From contig JAEZAS010000442.1 of the NCBI GenBank assembly GCA_023430365.1, forward strand, positions 1 to 16,102: a DNA stretch of 16,102 nt. Reading direction: 5' to 3'. This document shows, in pieces, positions 1 through 6,212 of the stretch. The notes beneath the pieces are model-generated. The model was not told the DNA's origin. It did not search any database and saw only the letters and a list, made by a program, of their open reading frames with translations. Source of the stretch: Planctomycetota bacterium (GTDB lineage Bacteria > Planctomycetota > Planctomycetia > Pirellulales > Pirellulaceae). A program made the position numbers and the translations under genes. Numbering within the stretch: position 1 is the first letter of the stretch; each line of letters opens with the position of its first letter.

Positions 1-88
1 AAAGTCGAGGCTAACAATTGGCTTTTGCGTGTGTTATATGTAGAGCTTCCCAGCTCCTCTCATTTCCGCCTCTTTCGTGGTCTAGCTC

Positions 89-2437
89 ATGTCGCAAGAA
101 CTTCGTCGTCGGTTGTTTGAGCAGCTCGATGCCCTGACGCTGGTCGATCCCCATACGCACATCAATCCGCTCGAGCCCGCCTCGCGGACCCTGGCCGACA
201 TCCTGGGCTACCACTACTACACCGAACTCGCTCACTCGGCAGGACTTGCGAAGGATCGGATCGAGGACCCCGACCTCACCCCGCGCGAGAAAGTCGGCCG
301 CCTGATCGAGAACCTGGGGCCAATCGACAACACCATCCAGTGGAGCTGGCTGCTTGAGATGGCCCAGAAGCTATTTGGCTTCGAGGGGGACCAGATCAAC
401 GCCGACAACTGGGAAAGCCTCTTCGACGCCGCCGATGACCGGATGGCCTCGGCCGAATGGGCCCAGCAGGTCCTCGACACCAGCAAGGTCCGCTCGGTCT
501 TCCTGACAAACAATTTTGACGACGACCTGGAAGGCTTTGACACCAGCACCTACATCCCCTGCCTCCGCACCGACGACCTCGTTTTCCACCTCGCCAAGAG
601 CGAGACCCAACAGCGGCTGGAACGGACCACCGGCGTAACGCTGAGCGACGCCAATTCGCTCCGCGACGCGATCGGCACCCTGTTTGACACGTTCACCAAC
701 CACGGCGCCCGGGCCTGCGCCATCTCGTTGCCGCCGGATTTCGCCCCGACCCACGTTTCCGAAGCCCGCGCCGATACGGCCATCGAGGCCATGCTCTCGC
801 GCGGCGTCGACTGTGGCGAATCGCACCGCCGGGCCGTCGCCAACTTCGCCTTCTGGACCCTCGCCGAGTACTGCAACGAGTACCGGATGCCGTTCGACCT
901 GATGATCGGCGTCAATCGCGACGTCTATCCCGGCGGCGTGCACCAGGGCCGCGACCTGTACGACAGCCGGGTCTCGCTGATCCAGTACAAAGAGCTGTTC
1001 AACGCCTTCCCGGGGGTCACGTTCCCGATTTCGGTGCTCGCCAGCGTCACCAACCAGGAGCTGGTCAGCTACTCGTGGATCTTCCCGAACGTGGTGACCA
1101 ACGGTCACTGGTGGTACAGCAACACGCCGTCGTACATCGAGCACGACCTGGCCGCCCGGCTTGAGGGCGTGCCGCGGACCAAGCAGATCGGCTACTACAG
1201 CGACGCCTACAAGCTGGAGTTCGTCCTGCCGAAGTTCGCCATGTACAAGCGAATTCTCGCCAAAGTGCTCGCCGAGCGGTTTGTCATCGACCGCGGCTGG
1301 AGCGAGGAGCGGGCCTTCGAACTCGGCAAGCAGGTGCTGGCCGGCAACACCCATAGTGTCTTCACCGAGCCGCAGCGCCCGACGGTGCCGATGGCCCGCT
1401 CGCGCGAGTCGCGGCTGTTCTCCCGCGAAATCTCGATGAACGAGTCGCAGGCCGCCGCGGCGGCGGGCACGCTCGGGACGTTCTACAACGAGCGGATTGA
1501 GCCCGACTCCATCACCAGCGGCGACGCCGAAGGGGACGACCTCTCGCTCGGCATGCCGGTCGGCAGCGACGACGTCGAGATGGTCGGCTCGAACGACCTT
1601 GGCCCCATCGACCTCGACGAACGCAGCCAGGACGACCAAGGCGAACTCGCCTCGTTCATCTCCCAGGAAGCCGGCGGCTCGGGCAGCAACGTTCTCGATC
1701 GGATGGAGCTGGAATCCTCGTTCTCCGACGAGGACCTGCAGGACGAGGGCGCCATTCAGCCGCTCGACGCCTTCCCCGCCGACGAAACGGACACTACTGG
1801 CGAACTCCAGGCGGACGACGTTCAGCCCCTGGACCTGCAGCCCACCGACCTGCAGGCCGAGGACGACCTCCAGCCGCTCGACGAACTGGAAACGATCGAA
1901 GACGGCGCGGAAGAAAATCTCCCGCCGCCCGAAGAAAACCCGCTGCTCCTCACGTCGTCGGATCCCGTCACGCTCCCCCTCGGGTCCACCGACAGCCCGC
2001 CGGAACTCGAGGAGCTGAACCTGGAAGAGGAAGCTCCGCTGGAGCTGGAAAACGTCGAAAGCGATGACTCCCCCTGGGGCCAATCGACCGATGCGGAACC
2101 CTCTCCCGCCGAACCGGTGAGCGCCGCCGAAGAAGCCTGGTCGCCGTTCAAGAGCGACGAAGGCGCCAGCGAGGAACTCCCCACCCCGGCCGAAAACGCG
2201 GACGAGCTGGAAGAGTTGCAGCTCGACGCGATCGACGAGGGCGACGAGATCACCCCGATCCAGCTCGACGACGACCGGGCCGCCGAAAAGGTCGAAGAGG
2301 ACGAATTCACCGGCTTCGAAATCGTCGCCGACGAGCAGGAAGACCCCAACAAGACGATGCCGTTCCAGCTCCCCGACCAGGATCAGCCGAAGAAAGATTC
2401 GGGCGGCTGGGACTTCCTCAGCGGCGGCAAGGGCTAA
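89..2437 (+). CDS. Uronate isomerase-like amidohydrolase with long acidic C-terminal tail
   Basis: The first ~430 residues resemble uronate (glucuronate) isomerase of the amidohydrolase superfamily, which interconverts aldo- and keto-uronates in the cytoplasm. Visible landmarks are the metal-binding HxH in DPHTHI (H22, H24), TNNFDDDL (140-147) in place of the family TDDP-D-L motif, the GHWWYSN stretch (339-345), and YSDAY with D372 as the likely last metal/catalytic Asp. Two things differ from the family as I remember it. The H-x-G-x-x-R segment reads LMIGVNR (271-277), with Met where the His is expected, and the TDSR Arg is replaced. Residues ~460-782 are a disordered-looking Asp/Glu-rich tail with repeated QPLD/QPTD units (557-598), absent from normal ~470-residue isomerases. 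The ATG at 89 lacks a clear Shine-Dalgarno, but homology starts right after it. A strong terminator follows. The fold family is fairly sure; enzymatic activity and substrate are uncertain. Confidence 0.8.
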   Translation: MSQELRRRLFEQLDALTLVDPHTHINPLEPASRTLADILGYHYYTELAHSAGLAKDRIEDPDLTPREKVGRLIENLGPIDNTIQWSWLLEMAQKLFGFEGDQINADNWESLFDAADDRMASAEWAQQVLDTSKVRSVFLTNNFDDDLEGFDTSTYIPCLRTDDLVFHLAKSETQQRLERTTGVTLSDANSLRDAIGTLFDTFTNHGARACAISLPPDFAPTHVSEARADTAIEAMLSRGVDCGESHRRAVANFAFWTLAEYCNEYRMPFDLMIGVNRDVYPGGVHQGRDLYDSRVSLIQYKELFNAFPGVTFPISVLASVTNQELVSYSWIFPNVVTNGHWWYSNTPSYIEHDLAARLEGVPRTKQIGYYSDAYKLEFVLPKFAMYKRILAKVLAERFVIDRGWSEERAFELGKQVLAGNTHSVFTEPQRPTVPMARSRESRLFSREISMNESQAAAAAGTLGTFYNERIEPDSITSGDAEGDDLSLGMPVGSDDVEMVGSNDLGPIDLDERSQDDQGELASFISQEAGGSGSNVLDRMELESSFSDEDLQDEGAIQPLDAFPADETDTTGELQADDVQPLDLQPTDLQAEDDLQPLDELETIEDGAEENLPPPEENPLLLTSSDPVTLPLGSTDSPPELEELNLEEEAPLELENVESDDSPWGQSTDAEPSPAEPVSAAEEAWSPFKSDEGASEELPTPAENADELEELQLDAIDEGDEITPIQLDDDRAAEKVEEDEFTGFEIVADEQEDPNKTMPFQLPDQDQPKKDSGGWDFLSGGKG

Positions 2438-2485
2438 GGCCGGCTGGCAGAGTTCAGAGCTTAGAGAGCAGAATTCAGAAATCAG

Positions 2486-2513
2486 GAGACCGGTCGCAAG
2501 ACCGGTCTCTTTC
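2486..2513 (+). terminator. Rho-independent terminator of the isomerase-like gene
   Basis: A perfect 10-bp stem GAGACCGGTC / GACCGGTCTC closed by a GCAA tetraloop is followed by TTTCT. It lies about 50 bp after the stop codon at 2437. The T-tract is on the plus strand only, so it serves the upstream gene. Confidence 0.85.
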
Positions 2514-2518
2514 TGTAG

Positions 2519-2540
2519 GGAACGCCCTCTGTGGCGTTCC
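2519..2540. repeat. Short perfect hairpin element (GGAACGCC...GGCGTTCC)
   Basis: An 8-bp perfect inverted repeat with a 6-nt loop, GGAACGCC-CTCTGT-GGCGTTCC, sits directly behind the terminator at 2486-2513. It has no T-tract. It lies between the isomerase-like gene and the 3' end of the convergent PilZ-like gene. Its form matches other short intergenic hairpins in this window (6188-6209, 13793-13814). A dispersed REP-like repeat is likely but needs a genome-wide copy count. Confidence 0.5.
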
Positions 2541-2603
2541 GGCCCCGCACGAGGACGCCGCCTCCACTGTGCGGCCCTCTGAAGCGCCGGGCGCCCACCG
2601 CCA

Positions 2604-3062
2604 CTACGCCGAAATCGCCGGCACGTTCAACGGCGACACGGCCGCGCACAGAAACCGTCCGCCGTTGTCGTACCACCCGTGCTGCCCGAAGCGGCACCAG
2701 GTGAGTTCCATTAGAAACGCGACCCAGCGGCTCTCTCCGCTCGGCAGCGAGGCAATGACTCGCTGCCAAGGGAGCGGCTCTCGGTGATAGAAATCGAGCC
2801 CGTGCTGGCTCAGGTGCTTGCCCAGCACCGTCAACGCCTCGTCGAGCTGCGGCTGACCTTGGGCGTCGACCGGCGTCAGGTGAATTGGATACGGGAACGG
2901 GTGGCGCGTCTCCCGCCGGCGCTCCAGTCCCTTGCGCTCGGGCGAAGTCGCCGCCAGGGCCAGTTCCACGAGATGCTGAAGTGGTTCCTGCCTGCCGCCG
3001 ACCACCGCCTCTGGGGTCGGTGGCGAGGCAGGCAGCCAGCTTGTGGACGATATCGTGCTCAT
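2604..3062 (-). CDS. PilZ-like domain protein
   Basis: This 152-residue protein is convergent with the isomerase-like gene. After a Ser/Pro-rich start it has RRETR (49-53), fitting the RRxxR signature of PilZ domains, then HLSQHG (83-88), close to the second signature (D/N)xSxxG with His at the first position. The rest, including MELTWCRFGQHGWYDNGGRF (118-137), reads as alternating beta-strands, as expected of the PilZ barrel. PilZ domains bind cyclic di-GMP and modulate motility, envelope or exopolysaccharide output; here that role is inferred. There is no signal peptide or membrane segment, so it should be cytoplasmic. The start codon is the only ATG near the beginning and has no strong Shine-Dalgarno. 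That this is a real gene is fairly sure; the PilZ assignment is moderate and ligand binding is open because the second motif is imperfect. Confidence 0.7.
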   Translation of the reverse strand: MSTISSTSWLPASPPTPEAVVGGRQEPLQHLVELALAATSPERKGLERRRETRHPFPYPIHLTPVDAQGQPQLDEALTVLGKHLSQHGLDFYHREPLPWQRVIASLPSGESRWVAFLMELTWCRFGQHGWYDNGGRFLCAAVSPLNVPAISA

Positions 3063-3323
3063 GGAGAGATCGGGCTAGGGTTGACCGAGAACGAAACGCC
3101 CAGCCCCGCCGGCCGCGGCGACCGATCGCGATGTCGGCCTGACCGCAATGCCAGCGGGCAATAACTAGCGCCGCAGGAAAGCCCGCGTGCGGCCGACCTG
3201 CGAGAGCGCGCTTGTGAAAAACGAACCCTGACCCCTCAATCCGAGCGGCGAAAAGCAGCGCGCCGACGGCGAAAGTTGAGCTCGTCGAAACTCCGCAGAG
3301 CGAATGCTCTTTGGAACTTGCGT

Positions 3324-3348
3324 AATGGATACCTACGTCGTATCCATT
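3324..3348. promoter_or_regulatory. 25-bp dyad, possible operator
   Basis: AATGGATAC and GTATCCATT form a perfect 9-bp inverted repeat with a 7-bp spacer (CTACGTC), the size of a site for a dimeric helix-turn-helix regulator. A weak plus-strand promoter-like pair overlaps it: TTGCGT (3318-3323) and TATCCA (3341-3346), 17 bp apart. No T-tract follows, so a terminator is less likely. Regulator and target are unknown; the nearest genes are the PilZ-like gene and the XRE gene. Confidence 0.35.
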
Positions 3349-3574
3349 CCCCTGTCAAATCGCGATTTTCCCGGCGCGAGTACATTTCCGCCTGCCGCTC
3401 GCTCTAGTTTGCAGGAACAGAGCTTTTCTCGGAGGTGAAGCCAGCGGCGTCACATGTCCAGTTGGTGATTGGTCAGATTCCGACCAAGAAGATTGTCACC
3501 CATCCAACTCAAGTGGCACTAACCACTTAGCGGGGTGTTGCGTCTGCGGATTTCCGTCGGCTGGCGCAAAATGG

Positions 3575-3602
3575 TTGACGCGTTTGCAGCCCCTCTTAGA
3601 AA
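3575..3602 (+). promoter_or_regulatory. Candidate sigma70-type promoter for the XRE gene
   Basis: TTGACG (3575-3580, one mismatch to TTGACA) and TAGAAA (3597-3602, four of six to TATAAT) are 16 bp apart and point toward the XRE gene at 3780. The implied leader is about 170 nt. Such matches can occur by chance. Confidence 0.3.
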
Positions 3603-3779
3603 TCTTTGTCGCGCAACGGGAACTTCCGAAGAAATCGCAGCGTCCAATTCTTACGCCATGCCGCCTGCGTTCAGGGCTGAACGCCGGCGCCAACGGAAAC
3701 GGATAAGGAGCTTAGCAATCTTCCGGAACAGCTTGAGGCACTAGCCGCCTGCGGGTGGCTTCTTTGGGGGTAGAGGCTT

Positions 3780-4298
3780 ATGGCAACAGCGGAACTTAGT
3801 ATCGTTCATTTCGACGCGCCGGTGGCGCCGTCGCGTAGCGCGGCGCCGGGACGGCCCCTGCATCGCATCCAGGAGGATCGCCGGCAGGAAGGGATGTCGC
3901 TCCGAACCGCCACGCGTCAACTCGGGCTCGACGCTCGCACGATCCGTGCCCAAGAGCAGGAATGCACCGACCTGAAGCTCAGCGATCTTTATCGCTGGCA
4001 AAAGGCCCTCGGCGTGCCGATTTCAGAGTTGCTCGTCGACTCCGAAGAGCCTCTCTCGCGGCCCATTCGCGACCGGGCCCGGATGGTTCGTCTGAAGAAG
4101 ACAGCCGCCGCCCTGCTGGAGGCGACTACCGAGCCGAACGTGCGACGGATGGCCGAAAACCTCGTCGAACAGCTCGACGAACTGATGCCCGAACTGAAGG
4201 ACGTCAGCCCGTGGCACTCCGTCGGACAGCGTCGCAGCCTCGACGAGATGGGGCGCATCGCGGAACAGACGATTTCGGATTCTTACTTCGGCGACTAA
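3780..4298 (+). CDS. XRE-family helix-turn-helix regulator
   Basis: This 172-residue cytoplasmic protein has an XRE/Cro-type DNA-binding domain at about residues 26-86. It runs from the first helix (LHRIQEDRRQEG), through SLRTATRQLGLDARTIRAQE with the turn and recognition helix, to the typical last helix and closing ALGVPISELL segment. A charged helical region (90-140) and a short tail ending SDSYFGD follow. The tail has no recognisable ligand-binding or peptidase domain and probably serves dimerisation or partner binding. The ATG at 3780 is preceded by GGGGG about 10 nt upstream, and a strong terminator lies ~60 bp after the stop, so it is a single-gene unit. DNA binding is inferred from the fold; target sites are unknown, although the dyad at 3324-3348 lies upstream in the same intergenic region. 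Confidence 0.85.
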   Translation: MATAELSIVHFDAPVAPSRSAAPGRPLHRIQEDRRQEGMSLRTATRQLGLDARTIRAQEQECTDLKLSDLYRWQKALGVPISELLVDSEEPLSRPIRDRARMVRLKKTAAALLEATTEPNVRRMAENLVEQLDELMPELKDVSPWHSVGQRRSLDEMGRIAEQTISDSYFGD

Positions 4299-4358
4299 TT
4301 TCGCGCGATCGATTGCCAGCTTGATTCCTGCCTGAAAATTATTGCTCGCTATCATTCG

Positions 4359-4392
4359 TCGGCCCGCGGTGATCATCGCGGGCCGATTTTTT
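4359..4392 (+). terminator. Rho-independent terminator after the XRE gene
   Basis: A 10-bp perfect GC-rich stem TCGGCCCGCG / CGCGGGCCGA with an 8-nt loop is followed by six T. It lies between the XRE gene and the 3' end of convergent mobA; the T-tract shows it works for the plus strand. Confidence 0.9.
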
Positions 4393-4414
4393 GCGCGCTG
4401 GTATTCGTTTCAAC

Positions 4415-5059
4415 TCACGCTTCACGCTGCAGCGCCTCTAACACTGCTGGCGGAACTGCGAATCCCGCGCTTGCGAGCGCGGCCAGGTAGTCGGCCGGGG
4501 TGTTGAGATTGCGCAGCGTGTGCAGTAGCGGATCGACGTCCGCCAGCTCTTCGACCGGCACTCGCACCGCGTCCACGAGATCAAAGACGCCCATCAGGCG
4601 CAGCTGATCGGCGGCCAGGAGCGACCGAATCGCTTTCAAGACGCTCGTGCGATAGACGGCAGCCAGCGGATGGAGCATATCGGCCTGCATCGGCACCGCG
4701 GCTTCGTGATCGCCCAGCCGAACGATCATCCGCTTCACGAAGCCAGGTTCCAGCAACGGCACGTCGCAACTGGTCACATACGCCGCGTCGACTTGCGACG
4801 CCAGGGCTGCCAGCCCGGCGGCGAGTCCTTCCAGCGGCCCGCGCTCGGGGCGCTGATCGCGAACGATCTGCACGGGCAGCTTGAAATCGGGAAGCGGCTG
4901 ACCTTCAGCGGCGACAACCACGATCGGCGACACGACGGTACTGAGGACCCGCCCAACGCGCTCGACCATCGATTCGGGCCCAAAGGGGAGTGTCGCCTTC
5001 GGCAGCCCCATGCGGCTGCTCCTGCCACCGCAAAGCACAATGCCGCCGACCTTCGTCAT
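4415..5059 (-). CDS. mobA: Molybdenum cofactor guanylyltransferase MobA
   Basis: MobA transfers GMP from GTP to molybdopterin to make the guanine dinucleotide form (MGD) of the cofactor, in the cytoplasm. Counting from the start chosen here (214 residues), the nucleotide-binding loop LCGGRSSRMGLPK is at 9-21, RDQRPERGPLEGL at 67-79, the Mg-binding SCDVPLL at 97-103 (D99), HPLAAVYR at 130-137 and the closing NTPADY at 186-191, all in family order and spacing. The ATG at 5059 gives the canonical 'MTKVGGIVLCGG' start with AGGA about 9 nt upstream. The frame stays open to another ATG at 5131, but those extra codons run through the left arm of an inverted repeat, so I reject that start. It is divergent from fhcC. 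No molybdoenzyme gene is in the window, so the client enzyme is unknown. Confidence 0.9.
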   Translation of the reverse strand: MTKVGGIVLCGGRSSRMGLPKATLPFGPESMVERVGRVLSTVVSPIVVVAAEGQPLPDFKLPVQIVRDQRPERGPLEGLAAGLAALASQVDAAYVTSCDVPLLEPGFVKRMIVRLGDHEAAVPMQADMLHPLAAVYRTSVLKAIRSLLAADQLRLMGVFDLVDAVRVPVEELADVDPLLHTLRNLNTPADYLAALASAGFAVPPAVLEALQREA

Positions 5060-5091
5060 TCGATCAGTTCCTGGTTCCGATCCCTCTGCCC

Positions 5092-5167
5092 GTAGCTGAA
5101 TTCGCCAGAATTCAGACAAACCAGGCTCCAACCGCAGGGGCGTCTGAATTCTGGCGAATTCAGCTAC
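5092..5167. repeat. 26-bp perfect inverted repeat between mobA and fhcC
   Basis: The arms at 5092-5117 and 5142-5167 are exact reverse complements over 26 bp, separated by 24 bp. Each arm also contains its own near-palindrome, CTGAATTC-GCCA-GAATTCAG on the left and its complement on the right. The DNA or RNA could therefore form one long stem or two small hairpins. This paired arrangement resembles bacterial REP/BIME elements. It lies in the divergent mobA-fhcC intergenic region and contributes codons to the rejected long mobA start. Confidence 0.85.
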
Positions 5168-5196
5168 ATATGCGCCGGCCGTTCAGCCCTGCGAAG

Positions 5197-5225
5197 CTGT
5201 CGAGCGGGCCAGCGTTGTTTATACT
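5197..5225 (+). promoter_or_regulatory. Candidate promoter for fhcC
   Basis: TATACT at 5220-5225 matches five of six -10 bases; the hexamer 17 bp upstream (CTGTCG, 5197-5202) matches the -35 box at only three. The expected transcript would have a leader of roughly 50 nt before the ATG at 5285. Confidence 0.3.
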
Positions 5226-5284
5226 CGCTGCTCGCACCCGCCGCTGTCTGCTTTCAATGCCGCTTCCCGCGTTGCCGAATTTCC

Positions 5285-6103
5285 ATGCCTCTGCGATTGA
5301 CGCTCCGCCAGACGACGCCGCTTCCCTTGGAGGTCGCGGGCATCACGCCCGACCTGCTGCGCGACAAGCCACGCGCGGAGATCGAGCGCCTGGAAATCCT
5401 GCATGGCAATCGCAAGACGCCGCTGGCAGAATTCTTCGCCGTCAGCGGCGACGCGGCCGACGAGGCGCTCGAGTGGGAAGGTGATCTGTCGGGCGTTCAC
5501 TGGCTCGGGGCCAAGATGCAGTTCGGACGGATGCAGATCTTCGGTTCGGCGGGGCGGCATGTCGGCAGCGAGATGCGCGGCGGCGAAATTCGCATCGCTG
5601 GCAACGCCGGGGACTGGCTTGGCGGCGAGCTGCATGGCGGCCTGATCCACGTCCGCGGCCGCGCCGGGGACTTCGTCGGGTCAGCCTACCGCGGCAGCCC
5701 GCGCGGCATGACGCGCGGCACGATCCTGGTCGAAGGGGACGCCGGCAACGAAATCGGCGCCGGCATGCGGCGCGGACTGATCGCCGTCGCCGGCCGAACG
5801 GGCAATCTGGCCGGCTACAACCTGCTGGCCGGCACCATTCTGCTGCTGGGCGAAACCGGCATCCGCCATGGCGCCGGGATGAAGCGGGGCACCATCGCCC
5901 TGCTCGGCGACCGCTCGCCGCCGCTGCTCCCCAGTTTCCGCCTCGCCTGTCGTTATCAGCCTGAAGCGCTGAAGCTGATCGCCCACCATCTGCGCTCGCT
6001 CGGCTTCGCAGCCCCGCTCGATCGCCTGCTCGATCCCTGCGAGCTCTACAACGGCGACCTCCTCGAAGGAGGCCGCGGCGAACTCCTGCTGCGAGCAGCC
6101 TGA
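5285..6103 (+). CDS. fhcC: Formylmethanofuran dehydrogenase / formyltransferase-hydrolase subunit C
   Basis: This 272-residue protein matches subunit C of archaeal formylmethanofuran dehydrogenase (FwdC/FmdC) and its bacterial counterpart FhcC. FhcC is part of the formyltransferase/hydrolase complex that releases formate from the formylated C1 carrier in the tetrahydromethanopterin formaldehyde-oxidation pathway. After an alpha/beta start (1-65), residues ~66-207 carry repeated turns of a right-handed beta-helix with regularly spaced glycines, e.g. GGEIRIAGNAGDWLGGELHG (99-118) and GTIALLG (202-208). The C-terminal NGDLLEGGRGELL (256-268) matches the family GDLAEGGKGEI ending. The same beta-helix occurs at the end of glutamate synthase, but size and C-terminus favour FhcC. 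fhcA, fhcB and fhcD are usual partners and are absent here. The ATG at 5285 lacks a strong Shine-Dalgarno. Confidence 0.88.
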   Translation: MPLRLTLRQTTPLPLEVAGITPDLLRDKPRAEIERLEILHGNRKTPLAEFFAVSGDAADEALEWEGDLSGVHWLGAKMQFGRMQIFGSAGRHVGSEMRGGEIRIAGNAGDWLGGELHGGLIHVRGRAGDFVGSAYRGSPRGMTRGTILVEGDAGNEIGAGMRRGLIAVAGRTGNLAGYNLLAGTILLLGETGIRHGAGMKRGTIALLGDRSPPLLPSFRLACRYQPEALKLIAHHLRSLGFAAPLDRLLDPCELYNGDLLEGGRGELLLRAA

Positions 6104-6110
6104 CCAATAG

Positions 6111-6131
6111 CCGACGGATCACATCCGCCGG
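6111..6131. other. Imperfect stem-loop behind fhcC
   Basis: CCG-A-CGGAT and ATCCG-C-CGG pair as eight base pairs around one mismatch with a CAC loop, 8 bp after the fhcC stop. There is no T-tract, so its role in 3'-end formation is only possible. Confidence 0.3.
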
Positions 6132-6187
6132 AAACCCCGCGCGAGGGCGTCGCGATCCTCAGCGAAGCAACGTCGCGCGTTTGTTCT

Positions 6188-6209
6188 CCGGAGGGTAGTT
6201 ACCCTCCGG
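6188..6209. repeat. Perfect hairpin between convergent fhcC and the MMPL gene
   Basis: CCGGAGGGT-AGTT-ACCCTCCGG is a 9-bp perfect stem with a 4-nt loop, three bases from the stop codon of the minus-strand transporter gene. Neither side has a T-tract. Its position between convergent genes suits 3'-end protection or bidirectional termination, and its form matches the other short hairpins of this window. Confidence 0.5.
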
Positions 6210-6212
6210 CTG

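Larger units (their letters stand above)
3063..3779. other. Gene-poor region upstream of the XRE regulator
   Basis: About 700 bp without a convincing gene. Small frames here have no family resemblance or good ribosome site; the longest, 3535-3744, begins with GTG and is compositionally unlike its neighbours. The region holds a small hairpin (AGAGC-GAAT-GCTCT, 3297-3310), a 25-bp dyad (3324-3348), a second imperfect dyad TTGGTC-N7-GACCAA (3469-3487), and a promoter candidate at 3575-3602. A stop-to-stop open stretch at 3408-3530 with no ATG start could be a decayed gene, but I cannot identify it. Confidence 0.5.

Noticed and set aside
371..2083. 570-codon minus-strand frame opposite the isomerase-like gene
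   Set aside because: It is the antisense shadow of a GC-rich gene whose plus-strand product shows family motifs; the antisense product is Arg/Val/Glu-rich with no recognisable domain.
3535..3744. 69-codon plus-strand frame before the XRE gene
   Set aside because: It has a GTG start with no good ribosome site, Arg-rich content and no recognisable domain; it overlaps the promoter candidate.
4415..5131. Longer mobA starting at 5131
   Set aside because: The extra 24 codons run through the inverted repeat, and MobA proteins begin just before the LCGG loop, which fits the start at 5059.
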